Source of the DNA: JBBDMC01 sp963775235 | GTDB taxonomy: Bacteria > Pseudomonadota > Alphaproteobacteria > Rhizobiales > Kaistiaceae | Direction of reading: 5' to 3' | Assembly: GCA_963775235.1 (NCBI GenBank) | Contig: CAVZHY010000006.1 | Coordinates: forward strand, 124,001-188,000 | DNA: 64,000 bases | Shown: one piece after another, positions 46,080 through 54,949 of the stretch | Layout: each line of letters starts with the position of its first letter | Position numbering within the stretch: position 1 is the stretch's first letter | Notes under the pieces: generated by a model | Told to the model about the DNA's origin: nothing | What the model saw: the letters and a program-made list of their open reading frames with translations, nothing else | Databases searched by the model: none | Made by a program: the position numbers and the translations under genes

Positions 46080-46147
46080 GAAGTCCCTTCTCGAAACACA
46101 GGCCCAACTATTGGCATTTTCCCTAGCCTGAGCTAGGCCAGCGTGCA

Positions 46148-46720
46148 ATGTCTTCAGCAATCAAAACTGGCGCGCCGTTCGCTTTAGCGCGCCGCTGGTA
46201 CCGAAATCCGGCAGACGAACGCATTGCAGCCGCCGTTTACGGCGCGATCGTGGCGCATGCGCGGGCGCCGGCCTTTTACGTCGAATTCAGCGTGCCCGAT
46301 ACGGTCGCCGGCCGGTTCGAGATGGTGGTCATGCATTTGGCGCTGGTGATCGACCGACTCGGTCAGGGTGGAGAGGCCGGGCAGCGCCTGGGCCAGCGGA
46401 TTTTCGACGCGTTTTGCGGTGACATGGACAACTCGCTCCGCGAGCTTGGTATCGGCGACCTGGCGGTTCCGAAGCAGATGAAGCGGATAGTGGCGCGTTT
46501 CTATGGCCGCTCCGAGGCCTATCGCCAGGGGCTTGCCACCGGCGAGGAAACGCTTGCCGCAGTCCTTGCCCGCAACGTTCCCGCGGCGGACGCGGCACTT
46601 GCCCGGTACATGCTCGCGGCTGCCGCAGATCTGGCAGAAGAGTCAGCGTCCCTGTTGGCCGGCGCCGCGCCGCACTTTCCCGATCCGGCGCTTTTCGTGC
46701 GGGCGCGTGTGGTTTCGTGA
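46148..46720 (+). CDS. Ubiquinol-cytochrome c chaperone (Cbp3/UQCC1 family)
   Basis: 190 residues. Family core: YGAIVAHARAPAFYVEFSVP, FEMVVMHLALVIDRL, FDAFCGDMDNSLRELGIGD, MKRIVARFYGRSEAY. Members help assemble cytochrome b of the bc1 complex. The stop overlaps a GTG (GTGA at 46717), the likely original start of the next gene, DUF177. Confidence 0.92.
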   Translation: MSSAIKTGAPFALARRWYRNPADERIAAAVYGAIVAHARAPAFYVEFSVPDTVAGRFEMVVMHLALVIDRLGQGGEAGQRLGQRIFDAFCGDMDNSLRELGIGDLAVPKQMKRIVARFYGRSEAYRQGLATGEETLAAVLARNVPAADAALARYMLAAAADLAEESASLLAGAAPHFPDPALFVRARVVS

Positions 46721-46762
46721 GCGAATTCGCCAATCCTGTCGCGCCTGGTTGAGGTCGCCGAA

Positions 46763-47275
46763 GTGCCGGCTGCCGGTCTGGAGGTGGCCATGACTGCCAC
46801 CGAAGATGAGCGGGATGCGCTGGCTGCGCGCTACGATCTTGTCGCCGTCGAGGCGCTGTCGGTGGCCTTGACCCTCTCGCGCGATCGCAAGGGAGGTGTC
46901 TCCGTGGAGGGCCGGGTAGTCGCCGATATCGTTCAGACCTGCGTGGTGAGTCTGGTACCCGTGGGCCAACACATCGACGAGCCGATCTCGATGCAATTCG
47001 TTGCTCCGGGTTCCGCAGAGGCACCAAAACCGTCAAAAGCCGGGGTTGAGGTCCACGTCTCAGTGGATCAACCGGAACCACCGGAAGTCCTGGCGGGCCC
47101 GGCCATAGACGTGGGCGCGCTGGCGGAAGAACATTTTGTCCTGGCGATCGACCCTTATCCACGCGCGCCGGGCGCGGTATTGGAGGCGGAGGCGGTCGAC
47201 ACGGAGCCCGGCGGTCGCGACTCGCCGTTCGCGCCCCTCGCCGACCTGGCCGCGAAAAAGCCGCCAAAAGGCTGA
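46763..47275 (+). CDS. DUF177 (YceD-like) protein, 5' end probably frameshifted
   Basis: 170 residues as an open frame from GTG 46763. Family features include DLVAVEALSVALTLSRDRKGG, RVVADIVQTCVVSLVPV and FVLAIDPYPRAPGA. Upstream, another frame from GTG 46717 (overlapping the previous stop) reads VSEFANPV, and this frame continues from about 46739 as SRLVEVAEVPAAGLEV. A 2-base loss or 1-base gain near 46738 would join them into a normal N-terminus. In bacteria the family usually neighbours plsX or rpmF and is tied to rRNA or large-subunit assembly. The C-terminus is proline/lysine rich. Confidence 0.8.
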   Translation: MPAAGLEVAMTATEDERDALAARYDLVAVEALSVALTLSRDRKGGVSVEGRVVADIVQTCVVSLVPVGQHIDEPISMQFVAPGSAEAPKPSKAGVEVHVSVDQPEPPEVLAGPAIDVGALAEEHFVLAIDPYPRAPGAVLEAEAVDTEPGGRDSPFAPLADLAAKKPPKG

Positions 47276-47404
47276 GGGCGGCCTGCCAGAAAGGCTTTGT
47301 CTGGCAAACGGAAGCTTGTAATGTTCGCGTTCTTTCGCGCTCGCGCGGCGGCGGTCCGGGCGCCGGTCGCGACTCGGGCATTCGACGAACTTGCGTGGTA
47401 CTCG

Positions 47405-48480
47405 ATGGCGGCGACCGTTACGGGATCACTCGATGTCATGGGAGGCGACCGCGGCGCGGACGTGGTCTTGCCAGGTGCCGAGATTGCGCTCGGCCGTTTG
47501 CCAAACCTCGAGATTCCAACTGTTCGGTGACCAGGCCGTGGTCGGCCCGCTGATCGAACGCTACCCGAAGCTCAAAGCCGCCTCACAGCTCGAACACACC
47601 GACGTCGCTGTGAGGATGGACGACAAGCCTAGCCAGGCACTGCGCGCCGGGCGCTGGCGCTCGAGCATGTGGCGTTCGATCGAGGCGGTGAAGTCGGGCG
47701 GTTCGGATTTCGCGGTCTCCGCCGGCAATACCGGCGCGCTGATGGCGATGGCGCAGTTCTGCCTGCACGGCGCGGGGGAAATTCACCGACCGGCGATCGC
47801 CGGCACTCTGGCCGACGCTGCGTGGCGAGAGCGTGGTTCTCGACTGCGGGGCGACGATCGGGGCCGACGCCGAGATGCTCTTCGAGTTCGCCGTGATGGG
47901 CGCTGCCATGGCGCGCGCGCTTCTGCGGCGTGGAGCGGCCGACCGTCGGCCTCCTCAATATCGGTGTCGAGGAGGTCAAGGGCCTTGAGCGAAATCCGCA
48001 ACGGCCGGCCAGATGCTGCGCGAGGCCGACCTGCCGCATCTCAAGTACGCCGGCTTCGTCGAAGGTGACGACATCGGCAAGGGCACGGTCGATGTCGTCG
48101 TAACCGAGGGGTTCGCCGGCAACATCGCATTGAAGACCGCAGAGGGGACGGCCCGACAGATCTCGGCGTACCTGCGTGAGGCAATCAGTCGTTCGATCTT
48201 CGCCCGCATCGGCTACGTATTGGCGAGGAACGCGTTCGACAGCCTCAGGAGCAAGCTCGATACCGGTCGGATGAACGGCGGTGTCTTCCTCGGTCTCAAC
48301 GGCATCGTCATCAAGAGCCACGGCGGTGCCGACGCCGAGGGCTTCGCCGCGGCGATCGAGATCGGGTACGGCGTGGCCACCAACGGCATCGTCGAAAAGA
48401 TCAATCAGGACCTGTCGGCCTACCGCCAGGCACACACGGCGGCGGAGAACGATTTCATCGCCAAGACGGGGGCGATGTGA
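47405..48480 (+). pseudogene. plsX: Phosphate acyltransferase PlsX, frame broken at four places
   Basis: PlsX makes acyl-phosphate from acyl-ACP to start phospholipid synthesis. The protein can be followed in pieces: SLDVMGGDRGADVVLPGAEI; FQLFGDQAVVGPLIERYPKL to VSAGNTGALMAMAQFCL; LRGESVVLDCGATIGADAEM; VERPTVGLLNIGVEEVKG; AGQMLREADLPHLKYAGFVE; and VVTEGFAGNIALKTAEG to the end. Frame changes fall near 47512, 47811, 47929 and 47990. The gene is normally needed and every conserved segment survives, so sequencing error is likelier than real decay. Start ATG 47405 is provisional. Confidence 0.88.
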
Positions 48481-49455
48481 CGAACGCACGTTCGGTGGTT
48501 CTGGGGTGTGGTGGATACCTGCCGCAGAAAGTGCTGACCAACGACGACCTCGGACGGCTGGTCGACACGTCGGACGAATGGATTCGCCAGCGGACCGGGA
48601 TCGGTGAACGTCATGTCGCTGCCGAGGGCGAGCTGACGTCCGATCTCGGGGCGCACGCGGCCAGGCACGCGCTTGCCGACGCCGGGCTCACGGTCGACGA
48701 TATCGACATGATCGTCATGGCGACCTCGACGCCCGACAACACCTTTCCAGCCTCGGCGGTCGCAGTCCAGCAGAAGCTCGGGATGACCCGGGGCTCGCGC
48801 CTTCGACCTCCAGGCGGTCTGCTCCGGGTTCGTGTTCGCGCTGTCGACGACCGACGCCCTTATTCGCGCCGGCCAGGCCGAACGGGCACTGGTGATCGGA
48901 GCAGAGACTTTCTCGCGTATCCTTGACTGGACCGACCGGACGACCTGCGTCCTGTTCGGCGACGGCGCCGGTGCCGTCGTCCTCGGCCGTCAAGACCAAT
49001 CGGGTGGCAACGATGACCGCGGCGTGTTGACTTCGCACCTGCGGTCGGATGGCCGGTACAAGGAGAAGCTCTACGTCGACGGCGGGCCGTCTTCGACCGG
49101 AACGGTCGGCCACGTTCGCATGGAGGGCCGCGACGTCTTCAAGCACGCGGTGAACATGATCGCCGACGTCATCACCGACGCCTTTGCGGCGACCGGACTT
49201 GATCCAGAGGCGATCGACTGGTTCGTGCCGCATCAGGCGAATGTCCGCATCATCGACGCCACCGCAAAGAAGTTCGGCATCCCGATGGACAAGGTGATCC
49301 GGACCGTCGACCACCACGGCAACACCTCGGCGGCGTCAATTCCGCTGGCGCTGGCGGAAGCCAGGCGTGACGGCCGCATAAAGCGCGGCGACCTCGTCCT
49401 GCTGGAGGCCATGGGCGGGGGCTTCACGTGGGGCTCGGCCATCGTTCGCTGGTAG
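48477..49455 (+). CDS. fabH: 3-oxoacyl-ACP synthase III (one frameshift)
   Basis: Initiating condensing enzyme of fatty-acid synthesis. It starts at GTG 48477, overlapping the plsX stop (GTGA). The N-terminal part reads LGCGGYLPQKVLTNDDL and SDEWIRQRTGIGERH. The frame breaks at about 48797, just before the active-site segment: DLQAVCSGFVFALSTTDALI lies in the +1 frame, which then continues to 49455 with VPHQANVRIIDATAKK (His) and DHHGNTSAASIPLAL (Asn). One extra base explains it. Repaired length is about 325 residues, normal for FabH. Confidence 0.93.
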
Positions 49456-49579
49456 CTGAAATCGTGAGCGTCTGTTTTGGGAAGATCGGTTGATTCGAAG
49501 GCGGCGGCGAAATAGGCTATCGTCCTGTGCATCAGACTAAAATTCGGCATCTGGCACCATCCGATGGAAGCATGAGGCC

Positions 49580-49912
49580 ATGGGGGGCAAGACGGTAACG
49601 CGGGCCGATTTGTGCGAGGCTGTCTATCGGACGGTCGGCTTGTCGCGAACCGAATCGGCTGATCTGGTGGAACTGGTGCTCGATGAGATCAGTCGGTCGA
49701 TCGTGCGCGGAGAGGCGGTGAAGTTGTCCTCCTTTGGCTCGTTCGTGGTGCGCAACAAGGGCGAGCGGGTCGGCCGCAATCCGAAGACCGGTGAGGAAGT
49801 GCCAATTTCTCCGCGCCGGGTCATGGTGTTCAAGCCCAGCAATGTCCTAAAACAGAAGATCAATGAAGCGCTGGTCAACGGCGGCGGTGGCCACGAGGGG
49901 GATCACGGGTAG
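49580..49912 (+). CDS. ihfA: Integration host factor subunit alpha
   Basis: 110-residue DNA-bending protein of the HU/IHF family. Motifs: VTRADLCEAVYRTVGLSRTE, GEAVKLSSFGSFVVRNKGER, and GRNPKTGEEVPISPRRVMVF with the beta-arm proline. fabH-ihfA-merR is the standard alphaproteobacterial order. The start is ATG 49580 with the leader MGGKTVTRADL. Confidence 0.95.
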   Translation: MGGKTVTRADLCEAVYRTVGLSRTESADLVELVLDEISRSIVRGEAVKLSSFGSFVVRNKGERVGRNPKTGEEVPISPRRVMVFKPSNVLKQKINEALVNGGGGHEGDHG

Positions 49913-49953
49913 AGGTCGGCGCCGCGTGGGCGGTGCGGTGCGGTGGGAAAGTG

Positions 49954-50515
49954 GTGTCAAAGGGACCAGAGGCGTTCAGGACGATAAGCGAGGTCGCGCA
50001 AGAGCTCGACCTGCCGCAGCACGTGCTCAGGTTCTGGGAAACGCGGTTTGCCCAAATCAAGCCGATGAAGCGGGGCGGCGGTCGGCGCTACTACAGGCCC
50101 GACGACATTGATCTCCTGCGCGGCATCCGCCACCTGCTTTACGGCGAAGGCTATACCATCCGCGGCGTGCAGCGCATCCTGAGGGAGCAGGGGCCGCGGT
50201 TCGTCATCTCGGCCGGGCGCGGTGAGATCCAGGCTCTGCTGGCGAGTCCAGGGCACGAGGAAGGAGGAGCCGTCGGTCGAGGAACCGGATTTCGCCGACA
50301 TGGCTGCACTCGACGAGGTCGACGACGGGGAGGCTCAGATCGAGCCGACCTTCGATCCGCGGGAGTTTCGTGCGATTCCGGACGTTGGAAATGGCGGTGC
50401 TTCGCACCGCGTCAAGCCGTCGGCAGAGAAGCTCACCAACGACGAGGTCCGCCGCCTGCAGGCCGCGCTCTCCGACCTGCTTGAGCTCAAACGGCTGCTC
50501 GATCAGGCGCGATAA
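49954..50515 (+). CDS. MerR-family transcriptional regulator (one frameshift)
   Basis: Regulator with an N-terminal winged helix: RTISEVAQELDLPQHVLRFW, then ETRFAQIKPMKRGGGRRYYR, typical of the MerR protein downstream of ihfA in alphaproteobacteria. The first frame drifts into Gly/Arg-rich sequence after about 50250; the +1 frame reads EEPDFADMAALDEVDDGEAQ to the end LLELKRLLDQAR, a helical dimerisation tail. One extra base between about 50245 and 50270 would join them. Start at GTG 49954 is a choice among several close GTG codons. Confidence 0.85.
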
Positions 50516-50518
50516 TAC

Positions 50519-50595
<77 letters not shown>

Positions 50596-50663
50596 GCCGT
50601 GCGGACTATAAGTGCGGTCCGCGAACGGTGCAACGCGCGAGGCTGTCCGCGCCGTCTTTAGTC

Positions 50664-50768
50664 CAGGGCGATTTCGCTTTCCTTTGAGACGCGAAATAGG
50701 CCCGGCTCTTCGTTTCTCCGCGATTTCCGTACGGAAAACCGGTTCCCACTTTTCCTGGAATTGCTAGT
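50664..50768. repeat. Dispersed ~100-bp intergenic repeat, copy 3
   Basis: Same orientation as copies 1 and 2. It shares ACGGAAAACCGGTTCCCACT and TTTTCCTGGAATTGCT with copy 1. The left end CCAGGGCGAT matches the copy 2 left end at 8 of 10 positions. The right end GCTAG supplies the stop codon (TAG, minus strand) of the adjoining exported-protein gene, as copy 2 does for bpt. Confidence 0.83.
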
Positions 50769-51189
50769 GCCGGCTGTTGGCGCACGGGCCGTTCTGAAGG
50801 TGCGCGCCGGGGTGGTTGATGGGCCAGCCTTTCACGTGGGCTTCCTCGTGCGCCAGCACCTCGCTCTTGCACTCGGCCGAGACGTCGGTCGGATAGTAGA
50901 TCGTCGGAGTCTCGCCGGTTTGCCACGGATAAACGAATCCGAGCGGGTCGGCACAGTAGTCGAGGCCAGCGGCGCGATTGGGCTTGCCCGCGGCGCGCTG
51001 CGGCAGGCCGGCGTACTGGCGATAGAGCCGCTGCAGTTGGGCGAGTGGCAGCCCGGTGTACTTCACCGGCGGCATAGGCTTTGAAGCATAGGAAGCCGGT
51101 GGGATGGCGCGGATACGGCAGTCCGTGTCCGCGTAGGCTGAAGAAACAGTAAGGACCGTGGCAATAGCCGCCAATACTATGCGTTTCAT
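50764..51189 (-). CDS. Small exported protein with HExxH motif
   Basis: 141 residues from ATG 51189. A signal peptide (MKRIVLAAIATVLTVSSAYA) precedes a Cys-containing domain. The segment LAHEEAHVKGWPINHPG contains H-E-E-A-H, the metal-binding pattern of zincin metalloproteases. Conserved-looking cysteines (DTDCRI, DYCADPL, ECKSEV, GPCANSRH) suggest two disulfides. It could be a small periplasmic peptidase or a metal-binding protein; I do not recognise the family. Its stop lies in the terminus of repeat copy 3. Confidence 0.72.
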   Translation of the reverse strand: MKRIVLAAIATVLTVSSAYADTDCRIRAIPPASYASKPMPPVKYTGLPLAQLQRLYRQYAGLPQRAAGKPNRAAGLDYCADPLGFVYPWQTGETPTIYYPTDVSAECKSEVLAHEEAHVKGWPINHPGAHLQNGPCANSRH

Positions 51190-51547
51190 GACCCCGAACT
51201 CCGACAAGTTCTCCGATAATTTGGATAAAATGCAACATATGATTTCGGACCCTCGGGTTCACTGGCGAATGGCGAATACGGTAAAGTGCAGGCTACGGTT
51301 AATCGAAATTCCCGCGATTGCCGTTCGCTTTTCGTCGGCCGGCTCGCCTAACCAATTGTTTTATCAGTAAAAATACAGCCTGCGTGGATCCTGCGCCGAT
51401 GCTTTGCCAGGGCGGCGCAAGGCCGCGACGCGCGCACGATCGCTAAAGTTGAAATCAAAGGCCGCAAAGCGGCTTAGCAAGATTTTTCGACTGGGGCGGC
51501 TACCACGGTCGTTGCGCGACGTTGGGGATGAGCGGAAGGAAAGACCA
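51190..51547. other. Divergent intergenic region between two exported-protein genes
   Basis: About 358 bp, with AT-rich patches (GATAATTTGGATAAAATGCA near 51216 and TTGTTTTATCAGTAAAAATA near 51356) that could hold divergent promoters. A short stem GCCGC-AAA-GCGGC near 51460-51475 is followed after a gap by ATTTTT, but is too weak to call a terminator. A ribosome site GGAAGGAAAGACCA precedes the GTG at 51548. Open frames here lack coding character. Confidence 0.4.
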
Positions 51548-51985
51548 GTGGACAAGACCGCACGAATTGTAGCCGCAGCACTTTTTGCCGCCGGCCTAAC
51601 CCAAGCAACCCCGGCCCTCTCGGTCCAGACGACGGCCCAGAGCTTCATGCAGGGGCTGTCTTCCGATTTCGCCGCCGGCAACTACGGCGGTGTCCAGGCC
51701 AAGCTCGACAGCCTCAAGAACAGCGGATTCCAGGGAATCATTATCGATAACCAGATGGTGTCGGTTGCCCGGCTCTCGCAGATCCTGGGACAGGCACGCC
51801 TGGGTAACATCGACCCGGACAAGGTCGCGGCACAGCTGCGCGAACTGGTTGCCCATGCCGGGGACGTGCGCTTCATCGTCGGCGACGTCCGGGTAGGGTC
51901 GGCTGATCTCCGCAACGGCAACAATGGGAACCAAGGAAACCAAGGCAGCCAAGGCTCGGTGTTTCCGGCCGGTTCGGCTGGCTAA
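51548..51985 (+). CDS. Small exported protein of unknown function
   Basis: 145 residues from GTG 51548 behind a good ribosome site. A signal peptide (VDKTARIVAAALFAAGLTQATPALS) is followed by a helical region (AQSFMQGLSSDFAAGNYGGV, LAQILGQ-like segments, VAAQLRELVAHAG) and a flexible tail rich in Asn, Gly and Gln (NGNNGNQGNQGSQG). I recognise no family. The next gene, the two-domain glycosyltransferase, starts 38 bp on, so the two may be linked. Confidence 0.68.
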   Translation: MDKTARIVAAALFAAGLTQATPALSVQTTAQSFMQGLSSDFAAGNYGGVQAKLDSLKNSGFQGIIIDNQMVSVARLSQILGQARLGNIDPDKVAAQLRELVAHAGDVRFIVGDVRVGSADLRNGNNGNQGNQGSQGSVFPAGSAG

Positions 51986-52023
51986 TCCGCGACGACGCGG
52001 ACGGCTCGAGGGGGGCGAGCGCC

Positions 52024-54320
52024 ATGCTATCTCTGATCATTCCGACCAGGAATTGGTCGGCCGAGCGGATCGATGCCTGTATCCGCTCCTTTCTGCGGCT
52101 GAAGTCGAAGACGCTCAACGAGATCGTCGTCGTCGACTTCGGCTCCAAGGAACCAATCAAGGTGGCGGCGACCAGCCGGCGCGTCCCTGTGCGCGTCGTG
52201 CGTGTCGACGCCGCGCGCTGGAGCCTTGCCGAGGCGATCAACGTGGGCGTCGTGTCGTCCCGAAATGCGATCGTCGCCAAGACCGACGCCGACATCATAG
52301 TGGCGCGCGAAAGCGGTCCCGGCATTGATAGCGTGGTTGAAGCGATCGCGGGCGGCGACACCAGTGTCGCCGTCGTTCAGGCCATCGACCTTCCGCCGGA
52401 TTTCGACGTCGGCCAGCGCTGGGCGCAGCGGACAGCGCCACGCTCGCACGCGTCGGGCGCCTGCGGCCGCGGTGGGGACAGGGCGGACTTTGCCTGTTCA
52501 GCGTCTCGGCGTGGAACGAGATCGGCGGCTTCGATGCTCGCTTCCATGGGTGGGGCAACGAGGACAACGATTTTGTCGATCGAATTCGCCGCGCGGGGCG
52601 TCGCGCCCGCTGGGTCGGCGGGGATGAAGTCCGCATTTTCCACATCTGGCATCCCCCGACCTACGCGAGCAAGGACATTAGCAAGGCGCGGTCCGAAAAT
52701 CGGCAGCACTACATCAACGACAAAAGCACATACCGCTCCGTCCGGTTCCCGAACAGCGGTGCCGACCGTCCAGGCAAACTCAACGTCATCACCGCCCCCC
52801 GGCCTCTGGTGACGGTGGCTATCGCCACGAAGGCACGCCCCGGCAGGGACCGAATGCTGGTGGAGGCGATTTGCGGTTTCGGCGGGCAGATCGGCGGCGA
52901 CTTCGAGGTGCTCATTGCCGACAACGGGTCGGCACCGGAAGAGAGCGCGCAGCTTCGCCAGGCGCTCAAGCGGCTGCCGCGATCGATTGGCGTGAGAACG
53001 CTGGAAATCGAGAACCCGTCAATCCCGGGTTCGCGGAATCGCCTCACCGACGAGGCGCGGGGACGCTACATCTGCATTGCCGACGATGACGACATTCCAC
53101 TTCCCAATCGCCTCGCCGATCATCTTGCGTGTTTCACCAAGGACGCGACGGTGCATGGTTCGCATGGCGGCTGGATCGATTTTGACCAGTTGACGGGACT
53201 GATCGGCCTCAACACCGGCGGGCATCGGACGCTGGCGAACTTTGCGTTTGGTCCAGGTCGGACCAGCGCGCACCCGGCATGTTTCTATCGGACCGACGTG
53301 CTTAAACACTTCCGTTATGACGAGACGTTTCGGGTCGGGTCGGACTACGACCTCGCGTTGCGCATGGCGAGCATGGGCTGCACCATCGAGCACACCGGGA
53401 CATACGTTACGCTGCGCCGCTTCCACGAAGGCAACGTGACGCTCAGTGATCTATCCGGGCAGATCACCAATGGCACCGGCGCGCGGCAGCGGGTTCGCGA
53501 CAGCCTTGGCAACCGCTATGCCGTTCGGTTGAGAGATTCCATGAAAAAGCCGCCGCCACCCGTCAGTTGCCGGCCGGTCGACCGCGATGGACTGCTTGAC
53601 ATGTTGCCAGGCTACTCCGGCGTGTGGCGGCTCCTGGTGCCGCTTGGCGAATTGGGCCAGACCAAGCCCGCGGGCGGGACTCGGGCAGGCGACGATGCAA
53701 GGCTCGGAGCGGGCCCCGGCACTGCGCTCATCGAGGATCGGGAGGGTGTCGGCGCCGAGATCATTCCGATGGAGCCGGCGTTCCAATCGCAGTTCACCTC
53801 AAGCACGTCGATCGCCGAACGCGCGAACCAACTTGCGGATTTGATGGGAGGAGACGTTGGTGTCGTCGATTGCCGCATCGATCCCTGCCTCTTTTACATC
53901 TCCCGGCCTATCAAGGGCGTGTCGAAGGCGATGAAACTCCGTCGCGTGGCCGAGGAGCGGCTCGACGTGGGTGTCGAGATCATGGCTGACGTCGAATACC
54001 GTGAGCGCCGCAGGGCACGGTTCGACTGGGCGAAGCTCGCCCACGAAGGCGCGGAGCGACTCGTGTCGCGGCCGCGCAAAGACCTCGGCCATGTCCTCGC
54101 CGCGCTCAATCAGCTGCAAGCGGGCACAATGCTACGGGCAATGACGTCTGTCCTCGCCGATTTCAACTGCACGGATCAGCTCTATCACCTCGTCACGGTT
54201 CCGATCCCCGGCTCGGCACGGTTGGGTGACATCAAGCGGCTTCTGGAGCGGCAGACCGGCGAGCGCTTCGAGGTGCTCGCGCACGGCCAAACGGGTCAAA
54301 ACGGCGGCATGTTGTCATGA
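52024..54320 (+). CDS. Two-domain glycosyltransferase with extra C-terminal region (one frameshift)
   Basis: Predicted GT-A fold polysaccharide synthase, about 765 residues after repair. Domain 1: LSLIIPTRNWSAERI, AEAINVGVVSSRNAIVAKTD, then SAWNEIGGFDARFHGWGNED, the W-G-x-E-D box of galactosyltransferase/chondroitin-polymerase-like enzymes. Domain 2, from about 52800: VTVAIATKARPGRDR, IADNGSAPEE, NPSIPGSRNRLTDEARG, CIADDDDIPLPNR. The last ~250 residues are not recognised. Frame 1 turns to Ser/Arg-rich nonsense after WAQR at about 52430; frame 3 continues DSATLARVGRLRPRWGQGG without a stop into domain 2, so one base is missing there. The stop overlaps the next start (ATGA). Confidence 0.8.
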
Positions 54321-54949
54321 AGCTCTCCGCGAAACACCACTGGGATACCAGTCGAATGACGGTCACCAGCGGGTCGAATTGCGACACCGATCGCTACCCG
54401 TTTGTGCCGGAGGTCGAGTTTCGCTGCTACGAGGGCACACCCGACGCGGAGGCAAGCGCGGTCGGGTCCGCGATCCTGTTCGCCGGTTACTGCGGCGCGC
54501 TTGCGGAATTTGAAGGCGTTCGGGTGAGCCTTGATACTGCGCGGGCCGTCCGGCAGATCATGCCAGACATTGAGGAACTTGTGCCGATCGATGGAGCGAA
54601 GCGCGAGATCGGCCAGGGGGTCTCGACCCTGATTGTGGGGGAAGCCCGATGCATGTATGGCGCCGACGCAAAACCGCGCGTCGGGACTTCGGCGCGCGCG
54701 ATCACCTGGAGCGGCGATTTCGTCGGGCCGGGCGAGCGAGACTCGACCACCTACATCGGCGGAGATGTCTTTACCAACGCGAGGCTTGTCGCGGGAAGCA
54801 CCGAAGTTTCAGTGGCGCTGGCCCTGTTCGTCGGTGGCCGGTCGGTGCGCGACATCTACGTGCCGCCGCCGCCGCCGGAAGAGTTGGCGGCGTTCGAGCG
54901 TGTCGCCGCCGGGCTGGAACACATCAGCATCAAGCTGCGGAGCCTCTAA
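54317..54949 (+). CDS. Unrecognised protein coupled to the two-domain glycosyltransferase
   Basis: 210 residues, ATG overlapping the upstream stop (ATGA), so almost certainly cotranslated with the glycosyltransferase. No signal peptide or membrane segment. The composition is mixed alpha/beta with segments FVPEVEFRCYEGTPDAEA, SAILFAGYCGALAEFEG, STTYIGGDVFTNARLVAGST and a proline block (YVPPPPPEE) before a helical end. No catalytic motif stands out. The last 20 bp overlap the 3' end of the convergent polymerase gene. Role unknown; context suggests glycan synthesis or modification. Confidence 0.72.
   Translation: MKLSAKHHWDTSRMTVTSGSNCDTDRYPFVPEVEFRCYEGTPDAEASAVGSAILFAGYCGALAEFEGVRVSLDTARAVRQIMPDIEELVPIDGAKREIGQGVSTLIVGEARCMYGADAKPRVGTSARAITWSGDFVGPGERDSTTYIGGDVFTNARLVAGSTEVSVALALFVGGRSVRDIYVPPPPPEELAAFERVAAGLEHISIKLRSL

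Noticed and set aside
47405..48480. Programmed ribosomal frameshifting in plsX
   Set aside because: Four shifts of mixed direction without slippery heptamers or following pseudoknots; sequence error is simpler.
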